NCBI GenBank assembly: GCA_011523485.1
Contig: WTGR01000892.1
Span: 1 to 6,198, forward strand
DNA length: 6,198 nt
Reading direction: 5' to 3'
DNA from: Acidobacteriota bacterium
GTDB lineage: Bacteria; Acidobacteriota; Vicinamibacteria; Vicinamibacterales; UBA8438
A model generated the notes under the pieces. That model was not told the origin of the DNA. It ran no database searches and worked only from the letters and a program-made list of their open reading frames with translations. Positions 1-5,506 of this stretch are shown one piece after another (position 1 is the first letter of the stretch; each line of letters starts with the position of its first letter). Both the position numbers and the translations under genes were made by a program.

Positions 1-587
1 ACAACAAGATCGCGGTCATCGACGACTGGCTCTTCGGGGCGACGTTGCACACGGGGCGCCTTGAGGCGATTCGGAGGCTCGATCTGCAGCCGGGCGACGA
101 CGTGCTGGAGGTCGGCGTCGGCACCGGCATAAACGCGGCGCTCTATCCGGACAACGTCAGCGTGACGGGCATCGACGTGGCCGAGAAGATGCTGGAAAAG
201 GCGGCTCGCCGGCTCGCCGCCCACAACGTCGGCAACGTCCGCCTCATGCAGATGGACGCCGCGCACCTCGATTTCCCGGACGATTCGTTCGACCTCGTCT
301 ACGCCCCGTACGTCATCAGCGTCGTGTCGGATCCGGTGGCCGTCGCCCGCGAGATGCGGCGGGTCTGCCGTCCCGGGGGGCGTTTCGTCTTTCTCAATCA
401 CTTTCTGAGTCCCAATCGCTTCGTCGCCCGCGCCGAGCGTCTGATCTCGCCGCTGACCGTCTATATCGGCTTCAAGGCGGACCTGGATCTGCCGGCGTTC
501 CTCGCCCAGGCGGGGTTGCGTCCCGTGTCGATCGAGAAGGTCAACATTCCCCGCATCTGGTCGCTCGTCACCTGCACGAAGGACTGA
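1..587 (+). CDS. PmtA-like class I SAM-dependent methyltransferase (5' truncated by window edge)
   Basis: The frame is open from base 3 with no stop upstream, so the gene begins before the window; the in-frame TTG at 45 is not a credible start because coding-like sequence (DDWLFGATLHTGR) continues upstream of it. There are 194 visible residues. Counting from base 3, motif I is VLEVGVGTG at 34-42, the acidic ribose-binding residue is D58 in VTGIDVAEKML, and MDAAHLDFPDDSFD follows as motif II/III. The stretches YVISVVSDP, EMRRVCRPGGR and LNHF resemble bacterial phosphatidylethanolamine N-methyltransferases (PmtA type), which methylate phosphatidylethanolamine towards phosphatidylcholine at the cytoplasmic membrane. 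No membrane segment is visible, as expected for that soluble type. PmtA proteins are about 200 residues long, so only a short N-terminus is missing. The class I methyltransferase call is secure; the phospholipid substrate is inferred, and another small-molecule methyltransferase is possible. It converges with the next gene. Confidence 0.9.
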   Translation, partial: NKIAVIDDWLFGATLHTGRLEAIRRLDLQPGDDVLEVGVGTGINAALYPDNVSVTGIDVAEKMLEKAARRLAAHNVGNVRLMQMDAAHLDFPDDSFDLVYAPYVISVVSDPVAVAREMRRVCRPGGRFVFLNHFLSPNRFVARAERLISPLTVYIGFKADLDLPAFLAQAGLRPVSIEKVNIPRIWSLVTCTKD

Positions 588-629
588 GCCGCACCGTTTC
601 GTCCATCCTCCGCCGTTCTGCCGATCGCA

Positions 630-1736
630 TCAGGAGAGCAGCGCCGCGAGTGCGTCGGCGACCACCTGCGCACCATCGGCGGCCGGGGGCTCCGGGCGGG
701 GCTGCGCCAGGAGCCGGTCCAGATGCTCTCCCCAGCGGCCGGCGAAGAGGTCGTCGTGGCCGATGAACGCCGCACGCGTCAGTGCCGGCAGGCCCGCGAC
801 GAGGACCTCGTACTCCGGAAAGCGTCCGCGCGACGTGTAGAGCATCGCGGTGTCGTTGGCGGCGCACTCGGCGATCATTCCGTAGCCCGGCTTGGTGACG
901 ACGACGTCGACGGCGGCGACGAGGTCCTCGAAGGCGATGTCCCGAGCGGCCATGGCGCGTTCGTCGAGGGTGGCGAACGAGTGGCTGTCCGGCCTGCCGT
1001 CGGGGTGCGAGCCGGTCGTGAAGACGACCCGGCACTGTCGATTCCGTGCGACCTCCGACCAGTCGACGGTCCCGATGCCGTAGCGTCCGAAGGCGAACAG
1101 CGCCAGCGCGGCGTCTCGCGGGAGTTCGAGTTGCCGGCGGACGTCGCCGGGTTTCCTGGTCGAGCGCCGCGCCACGAGCGGCACGTCGACGATGGTCTCG
1201 AAGGCGCCGAAGCCCCCGTGAAGGGGCAGGCGGCAGGCCGCGGTCGCAAGGGAGTAGGCGTCCCGGAGCGTTCGCACGAGGTCCGGGGCCAGCGCCGCCG
1301 TCTCCGGGTAGCCTGCGTAGATCCAGTCCCAGGTGAAGTTGCCGACGGCCATCGCCGGGATGCCTGCGCGGGCGGCGGCGGCGCAGGCGAGGGGCGGGAC
1401 GTCCGCGACCACGAGATCCGCGCCCCGGGCGGTCAGCGCGCGGGCCTCCGCGTCGACGCGCTCGTCGAGGGCGCGGTGAAAGACGGCGGCCCGGGCGATC
1501 GACGTCTGCACGTCGACCTCCAGACTGTCGACCTGCGCCACGCCGGTGTCCAGCTCGACCGACTCGAACGAGAACGGAAAGTCGAGAGCGCGCTCGAAGA
1601 GCCATCTCGGGGCCGACGTCCGGATGTCGATCGCGACGTCGGGCCGCTGCGCGTGCAGCGCCCGGATGATCTCGGTCTGGCGCGATGCATGGCCGAAGCC
1701 ATGCCCGGAAACGGCGAAGACGGCGACCGGCATCAC
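630..1736 (-). CDS. GT-B glycosyltransferase-like protein, related to the N-terminal domain of L-arabinokinase
   Basis: 368 residues from GTG at 1736; an ATG follows immediately at 1733 and is an equally good start. Neither has a clear Shine-Dalgarno. The N-terminal Rossmann half begins VFAVSGHGFGHASRQ (7-20), a glycine/histidine-rich loop. It continues with LDTGVAQVDSLEVD (62-75), VADVPPLACAAAARAGIP (110-127) and NFTWDWIYAGY (133-143), then FETIVDVPLVARR (179-191). The C-terminal half carries VVVTKPGYGMIAECAAND (278-295), the position of the nucleotide-sugar site in MurG/MGT-type GT-B enzymes. From memory, these blocks match in order the glycosyltransferase-like N-terminal half of plant ARA1, where a GHMP sugar kinase follows. 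Here the protein stops after the GT-like half and no kinase is in the window. A nucleotide-sugar-dependent transferase is likely; donor and acceptor are unknown. No signal peptide or membrane segment is seen. It is convergent with the methyltransferase and divergent from the zinc-ribbon gene. Confidence 0.88.
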   Translation of the reverse strand: MMPVAVFAVSGHGFGHASRQTEIIRALHAQRPDVAIDIRTSAPRWLFERALDFPFSFESVELDTGVAQVDSLEVDVQTSIARAAVFHRALDERVDAEARALTARGADLVVADVPPLACAAAARAGIPAMAVGNFTWDWIYAGYPETAALAPDLVRTLRDAYSLATAACRLPLHGGFGAFETIVDVPLVARRSTRKPGDVRRQLELPRDAALALFAFGRYGIGTVDWSEVARNRQCRVVFTTGSHPDGRPDSHSFATLDERAMAARDIAFEDLVAAVDVVVTKPGYGMIAECAANDTAMLYTSRGRFPEYEVLVAGLPALTRAAFIGHDDLFAGRWGEHLDRLLAQPRPEPPAADGAQVVADALAALLS

Positions 1737-1774
1737 GCGGTCCGGCCGGGGGGCGCGCCGCCGGGTTCGGGGAC

Positions 1775-1783
1775 TGCTATCAT
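1775..1783 (+). promoter_or_regulatory. Extended -10 promoter element of the zinc-ribbon gene
   Basis: TGCTATCAT lies in the 53-bp gap between divergent genes. It contains a TGN extension and a TATCAT hexamer (1778-1783, five of six matches to TATAAT), and it is the only AT-rich spot in that gap. No convincing -35 box is present, which fits an extended -10 promoter. Six bases (1784-1789) separate the hexamer from the ATG at 1790, so the expected transcription start falls on the start codon. Confidence 0.5.
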
Positions 1784-1789
1784 CCGCGC

Positions 1790-2062
1790 ATGGCGTTGCA
1801 CGAACGTGAATTCTTCACCGAGACGCGAGAGACCAAGCCTGCGCTGTACTCCTGTCCGAAATGCGGTTTTCGGGGCGAGTACCAGGTGCGTTGGATCCGT
1901 CGCGTGAAGAAGGCGCAACCCCCGCGCGGGGCCGACGGCCGCGACCGCGAGATGTTCAAGAAGCTGCGCAACTACATGGTGCGCGTCGACGACGTCGTCG
2001 TGTGCCAGAAGTGCCGGCGGCGGTTCGATATCCCTTCCCATCAGAATCTCGCGTTCTTCTGA
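1790..2062 (+). CDS. Small zinc-ribbon protein of unknown function
   Basis: 90 residues, opening MALHEREFFTETRE. The frame is open further upstream to 1685, but that extension is Arg/Gly-rich, overlaps the divergent gene and crosses the promoter, so ATG 1790 is preferred. Two CxxC knuckles are visible: C22-PK-C25 followed by GFRGEYQVRWIRRVKK, and C72-QK-C75 followed by RRRFDIPSHQNLAFF. Four cysteines in this layout would bind one zinc ion, as in rubredoxin-like ribbons. The 46-residue stretch between the knuckles is very basic (RWIRRVKK, FKKLRNYMVR), so nucleic-acid or ribosome contact is conceivable but unproven. There is no signal peptide or membrane segment, so it should be cytoplasmic. 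It stands alone: divergent upstream neighbour, convergent downstream neighbour. There is no Shine-Dalgarno upstream, in line with a leaderless transcript. I do not recognise a characterised homologue. Confidence 0.85.
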   Translation: MALHEREFFTETRETKPALYSCPKCGFRGEYQVRWIRRVKKAQPPRGADGRDREMFKKLRNYMVRVDDVVVCQKCRRRFDIPSHQNLAFF

Positions 2063-2081
2063 CCGCCGCCCGGCCAGCGCC

Positions 2082-2111
2082 CCGAAACGCCTCGCTGGCT
2101 CGGCGTTTCGG
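2082..2111. terminator. Inverted repeat 1 in convergent gap, possible bidirectional terminator
   Basis: CCGAAACGCC (2082-2091) pairs perfectly with GGCGTTTCGG (2102-2111) around a 10-nt loop, beginning 19 nt after the stop codon of the zinc-ribbon gene. No T-run follows on either strand, so it is not a canonical intrinsic terminator. It could work as a Rho-assisted terminator or an mRNA 3'-end stabiliser for the facing genes. Confidence 0.45.
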
Positions 2112-2134
2112 CCCATCCCCCCCGCTCCATGACT

Positions 2135-2172
2135 TGCGCCGCAGCACTTCGCTTCGCGGCTTCTGCGGCGCA
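2135..2172. terminator. Inverted repeat 2 in convergent gap, possible terminator or REP-like element
   Basis: TGCGCCGCAG (2135-2144) pairs perfectly with CTGCGGCGCA (2163-2172). The 18-nt loop holds a minor CGC-TTC-GCG hairpin (2150-2158), which would give a branched or extended structure. Read on the minus strand, the stem starts 5 nt after the TAG of the membrane methyltransferase gene, the right place for its transcript end. No T-run follows. A C-rich spacer with a C7 run (2117-2123) separates it from inverted repeat 1; the pair could also be a dispersed intergenic repeat. Confidence 0.42.
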
Positions 2173-2177
2173 GGCTC

Positions 2178-2966
2178 CTAGTAGATGCCGGGAACCAGCC
2201 GCCAGGGCACCTCGCCCCGGTAGCGATCGTAGCGGTCCCCGAACCGGGCGGCCATGTCGCGTTCTTCCCAGGGGATGGCCGCGACGATGTACGCCGTGCT
2301 CAGCAGGGCGAAGCAGAAGCGGGTGTACGTCATGTCCGGTGTTCCGAGCAGCACCAGAAGCAGGCCGGCGTAGAGCGGATGCCGCAGGCGCCGGTACGGA
2401 CCGCGGATCCGCAGCTCGGATGGCCGACCGCCGCCACCCGCCGCGGGCGCGGCCGCCTGCCGGATGCCGGCCAGTTCGCGCAGGTCGAGCACCGTCCCGC
2501 CGCGGAGTATCAGCACGCCGCCGGCCGTCTGCAGGGCGAAGCCCACGGCGCGCGCCAACCCGTCCGCCCGGTAGAGAGCGCCGGGGAGCGGCTGCCACCA
2601 GGCGCAGGTCAGAGCGAACAGGATGCTGGCGACCCACACGTAGGTCGCGCGCTCTAGCCCGTCCGGCAGATGGCGCGCCGCCAGCCGCTTGCCGCCGCTA
2701 CGCGCCAGGAGGCTGTGGTGCAGGGCGAAGACGGTGAAGAGCCCCGTATTGACGGCGAGTCCACCGACGATCCCGACGGCTGTCGACGGCTGGCCGGTTG
2801 CGCCGAACCGTACGCCATAGGCGTAGGCGAAGTAGACGAGCGACGCCACGAACGCGGCGGCGCCGGCCGGCGCATAGAGACGCGCACCGATCCGCTGCAG
2901 CGTCGCATGGCGAGCGAGCCGGCGCACGGGAGTCGGGCCGCCGTCGTCCATGGGCATACGGATCAT
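2178..2966 (-). CDS. NnrU/MddA-like membrane methyltransferase (isoprenylcysteine methyltransferase superfamily)
   Basis: 262 residues from ATG 2966; in-frame ATGs at codons 4 and 6 are alternatives, but 2966 is preferred because a -10 box lies exactly 6 nt upstream. Hydrophobic segments lie near residues 31-52, 62-82, 107-124, 139-155, 199-211 and 215-231, so it is an inner-membrane protein. HHSLLARS (83-90), LERATYVWVAS (104-114) and WWQP (123-126) follow the NnrU-family pattern. GPYRRLRHPLYAG (189-201) and WEERDMAARFGDRYDRYR (233-250) are the SAM- and substrate-site motifs of the isoprenylcysteine methyltransferase superfamily. The stretch TPDMTYTRFCFALLSTAYIV (209-228) recalls MddA, which methylates methanethiol to dimethyl sulfide. 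That substrate is a hypothesis, since the superfamily also methylates lipids and other thiols. An Ala/Gly-rich insert (171-180) precedes the catalytic motif. It diverges from the TPR-peptidase gene. Confidence 0.87.
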   Translation of the reverse strand: MIRMPMDDGGPTPVRRLARHATLQRIGARLYAPAGAAAFVASLVYFAYAYGVRFGATGQPSTAVGIVGGLAVNTGLFTVFALHHSLLARSGGKRLAARHLPDGLERATYVWVASILFALTCAWWQPLPGALYRADGLARAVGFALQTAGGVLILRGGTVLDLRELAGIRQAAAPAAGGGGRPSELRIRGPYRRLRHPLYAGLLLVLLGTPDMTYTRFCFALLSTAYIVAAIPWEERDMAARFGDRYDRYRGEVPWRLVPGIY

Positions 2967-2972
2967 CCCGGC

Positions 2973-2978
2973 ACTATA
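2973..2978 (-). promoter_or_regulatory. -10 element of the membrane methyltransferase gene (minus half of a bidirectional promoter)
   Basis: On the minus strand the bases read TATAGT (five of six matches to TATAAT), followed by 6 nt (GCCGGG) and the ATG at 2966. It shares four bases with the -10 box of the divergent TPR-peptidase gene. The -35 region is weak. GCCGGG is not a good Shine-Dalgarno, so a leaderless transcript is the simplest reading. Confidence 0.5.
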
Positions 2979-2980
2979 AT
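2975..2980 (+). promoter_or_regulatory. -10 element of the TPR-peptidase/DUF4159 operon (plus half of a bidirectional promoter)
   Basis: A perfect TATAAT lies in GC-rich surroundings, 6 nt before the ATG at 2987. TGGGCA at 2951-2956 is a plausible -35 box (four of six matches to TTGACA, 18-bp spacer). Transcription would start at the A of the ATG, giving a leaderless mRNA. No Shine-Dalgarno fits between the -10 box and the start; the only AGGAAGG (2992-2998) lies inside the coding sequence. Confidence 0.6.
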
Positions 2981-2986
2981 CGCGTT

Positions 2987-5506
2987 ATGACAGGAAGGTG
3001 GACCGTCGTCGTCCTCCTCTCCCTGCTGCTCGCGCCGGCCGCCGCGGCGAGCGCCGGCCAGCCGGCGGAAGAGCTCACCGCGGACGAGCGGTTCCACCGG
3101 GACGCCACCCGCGCCCTTGCACACGGCGATCGCGAGGCGGCGGCGGAGCTGGCCGCCGGCCGCGACCCGTCGGATCCGGCGGCCGTCGCGCTCCGGGCCC
3201 GGCTGTTGATCGACGTCGGGGAGTACGAACAGGCCGAGGCGTTGCTCGACCCGGTCGCAGAGGCCAACCCGGGCAGCGTGGCGGGGCTCGAGTTCGCCCG
3301 GTTGCTCCTGGGGCTTGGCCGCGCAGCCGAGGCCGTGCCGTTCCTCGAGGCGGTCATCGTCAACGGCCTCAACTCGTTCGACGGGCTCTCGCAGTACTAC
3401 GGCGCGCTCGCCTCCCGCGCAGCCGGCGGTTTCCGGCGGGCCAACACGTTCCTGCGCGGCGCAGCGCGGGCACTGCCCGACGATCCGGCGATTCACACCG
3501 CATGGGGCGAGCTGTTCCTCGAGAAGTACAACAATCCCGACGCGCTGCAGTCGTTCCAGGACGCGCTCGAGCTCGACGAGGAATGGGTGCCGGCTCTGGT
3601 CGGCATGGCGAGGGTGCTGGCGAACGAGAATCCGCCGGTCGCTCGCGGGGCGGTGGAGCGCGCCCTCGGCATCGACGAGTCGAGCGTCGGGGCGCACCTG
3701 TTCGTCGCGGAGCTGGAGCTGGGCGATCGGAATCGCGACGCCGCGCGCGAGTCCATCGACCGGGCTCTGGCCGTCAACCCGCGCAGCCTGGAGGCGCGCT
3801 CACTGCTCGCCGCCATCGCCTGGCTGGAGGACCGCACGGACGACTTCGCGGCCGAGGTCGACCGCGTGCTGGCGATCAACCCCGCCTATGGAGACGTCTA
3901 CCGCATCGCGGGGAGCCAGACCGCGCGGGCGTATCGCTTTCCCGAGGCGGTCGACCTGGTGCGGCGTGCGGTGGAGCTCGATCCGGACAATACCCGCGCC
4001 TACGGAGAGCTCGGGATGCACCTGCTGCGCACCGGCGACGAGCCGGCGGCGCGCGTGGCGCTGGAGCGCTCGTTCGAAGCAGACCCCTACGACGTCGTGA
4101 CCTTCAATCTCCTGCAGATGATGGACAACCTCGACGAGTTCGAGACCATCGAGCGCGGGGATCTCGTCGTGCGACTCCATCCCGACGAGGCCCCGGTCCT
4201 GCGGGAGTACGTCGTGGACATCGCGCAGGAGGCGCTGGACGAGCTTTCCGCGCGGTACGAGATGACTGTCCAGACCCCGATCCTGGTCGAGGTGTTTCCA
4301 AACCACGACGACTTCGCGGTTCGTACGCTGGGCCTGCCCGGCATGCTCGGCGCCCTGGGGGCCTGCTTCGGTCAGGTGGTCACCCTCGACTCGCCGCGCG
4401 CGCGCCCGCCGGGCGATTTCAACTGGATGTCGACGCTGTGGCACGAGATCGCCCACGTCATCACCCTCCAGATGTCGAAACAGCGGCTGCCGCGCTGGCT
4501 GAGCGAGGGGATCTCCACCTACGAGGAGAAGCGCAAGCACCTCGCCTGGGGCCGCGACCAGGTGCTGGAATTCGCCAACGCTCTCAACGGCGGCACGCTG
4601 CTGTCGATCAACGAGCTCGACCGCGGGTTCACGCGGCCCGAGTCGATCTCGCTCTCCTACTTTCACGCTTCGGTGGTGGTCGAGCACCTGATCGAAGCCT
4701 ACGGTATGGAGGCCCTCCGCACTCTGATTCGCGCGTACGGCGACGGGCTGGAGACCGACGAGGCCCTCGTCCGGATAGATCTCGACTACGAGCGTCTCCA
4801 GGCGAGCTTCGATGCGGCCGTGGAGGAGCAATTCGGGGCGCTGCGGCGCTCCCTCGAGAATGCGCCGCGGAACCTGCCGGAGGGGCCCGAGCGTGTCGAG
4901 GCGCTGCGGAAGCTGGCGGAAGAGCAGCCGGACAACTTCAACGTGCAGTTCGGGCTCGGCCAGGCGTTGCGCGAAGCCGGCGATGCCGCGGCGGCCCGCG
5001 CCGCCTTCGAGCGCGCGGCCGCGCTGGCGCCCATGGCGACCGGCCTGGGGAGTCCGCGCGGGCAGTTGGCGAGCCTCGCCGAAGCGGAGGGCGACGCCGC
5101 GCGGGCAATGGTCGAGCTGGAGCGCCTGCTGGAGTACGACGAGACCTCGATAGACGCCGTTCGCAGGTTCGCGGCGCTGGCGGAGCGGGCGGGCGACGAC
5201 GTCCGCCTGCAGGCGGCCTACGAACGGCTGATCGAGATCGACCCGTTCGACCCGATCCCGCACCAGACGCTCGGCCGCATCGCGAAGGAGGCCGGGCGCA
5301 CGGAGGAGGCGGTGCGGGAGCTGGAGGTCGCGCTGGCACTGGGCCCTGTGGACCGGGTCGCGGCGCATGCCGACTTGGCGGAGACGCTGTTCGCGGCGGG
5401 ACGGCTCGCCGAGGCGCGGCGGCAGACCCTGGCGGCGCTGGAGATCGCACCGACCTACGACCGGGCGCTCGAGCTGTTGCTGACCATCGTCGAGGCGGAT
5501 CGGTGA
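2987..5506 (+). CDS. Exported TPR protein with central gluzincin (HExxH) metallopeptidase domain
   Basis: 839 residues from ATG 2987. The frame is open further upstream, but that part is Arg-rich, overlaps the divergent gene and crosses the promoter. A signal peptide is visible: R4, a hydrophobic run at 7-15, and likely cleavage after A23 (ASA). TPR-like helical pairs fill roughly 35-380, for example DALQSFQDALELDEEW and EAVDLVRRAVELDPDNTRAY. Residues about 386-617 form a peptidase MA-like domain: zinc-binding HEIAH at 486-490 with catalytic E487, and a third ligand at E507 in LPRWLSEGISTYEE. All catalytic residues are intact, so activity is plausible. A second TPR block runs from about 620 to the end (AARAAFERAAALAP, EAVRELEVALALGP). 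It is likely periplasmic or surface-facing, with TPRs presenting partners or substrates to the protease; its targets are unknown. Its stop overlaps the start of the DUF4159 gene, indicating an operon. The domain calls are firm; the biological role is not. Confidence 0.92.
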   Translation: MTGRWTVVVLLSLLLAPAAAASAGQPAEELTADERFHRDATRALAHGDREAAAELAAGRDPSDPAAVALRARLLIDVGEYEQAEALLDPVAEANPGSVAGLEFARLLLGLGRAAEAVPFLEAVIVNGLNSFDGLSQYYGALASRAAGGFRRANTFLRGAARALPDDPAIHTAWGELFLEKYNNPDALQSFQDALELDEEWVPALVGMARVLANENPPVARGAVERALGIDESSVGAHLFVAELELGDRNRDAARESIDRALAVNPRSLEARSLLAAIAWLEDRTDDFAAEVDRVLAINPAYGDVYRIAGSQTARAYRFPEAVDLVRRAVELDPDNTRAYGELGMHLLRTGDEPAARVALERSFEADPYDVVTFNLLQMMDNLDEFETIERGDLVVRLHPDEAPVLREYVVDIAQEALDELSARYEMTVQTPILVEVFPNHDDFAVRTLGLPGMLGALGACFGQVVTLDSPRARPPGDFNWMSTLWHEIAHVITLQMSKQRLPRWLSEGISTYEEKRKHLAWGRDQVLEFANALNGGTLLSINELDRGFTRPESISLSYFHASVVVEHLIEAYGMEALRTLIRAYGDGLETDEALVRIDLDYERLQASFDAAVEEQFGALRRSLENAPRNLPEGPERVEALRKLAEEQPDNFNVQFGLGQALREAGDAAAARAAFERAAALAPMATGLGSPRGQLASLAEAEGDAARAMVELERLLEYDETSIDAVRRFAALAERAGDDVRLQAAYERLIEIDPFDPIPHQTLGRIAKEAGRTEEAVRELEVALALGPVDRVAAHADLAETLFAAGRLAEARRQTLAALEIAPTYDRALELLLTIVEADR
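5492..5495 (+). promoter_or_regulatory. Shine-Dalgarno deciding the GTG start of the DUF4159 gene
   Basis: GAGG sits 7 nt before GTG 5503, inside the last codons of the TPR-peptidase gene. The GTG overlaps that gene's TGA in GTGA (5503-5506). The site contrasts with the three presumed leaderless starts in the window and supports translational coupling. Confidence 0.5.

Noticed and set aside
45..47. TTG as the start of the methyltransferase
   Set aside because: The frame stays open to the window edge and the upstream residues (IDDWLFGAT) look like the expected family N-terminus, so the gene is truncated by the window rather than starting here.
588..629. Terminator between the convergent methyltransferase and glycosyltransferase-like genes
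   Set aside because: I found no stable stem-loop or T-tract in this 42-bp gap.
568..1605. Second minus-strand frame (345 codons) overlapping the glycosyltransferase-like gene
   Set aside because: Arg/Gly/Pro-rich composition and no motifs; an off-frame reading of the same strand in high-GC DNA.
723..1907. Plus-strand open frame (394 codons) opposite the glycosyltransferase-like gene
   Set aside because: The predicted product is Gly/Arg/Asp/Val-rich without motifs and runs through both the divergent promoter and the zinc-ribbon start. The minus-strand protein has conserved blocks in family order.
2798..2986. N-terminal extension of the TPR-peptidase frame upstream of ATG 2987
   Set aside because: The extension is Arg-rich, lies antisense to the membrane methyltransferase, would bury the signal peptide and crosses a perfect TATAAT.
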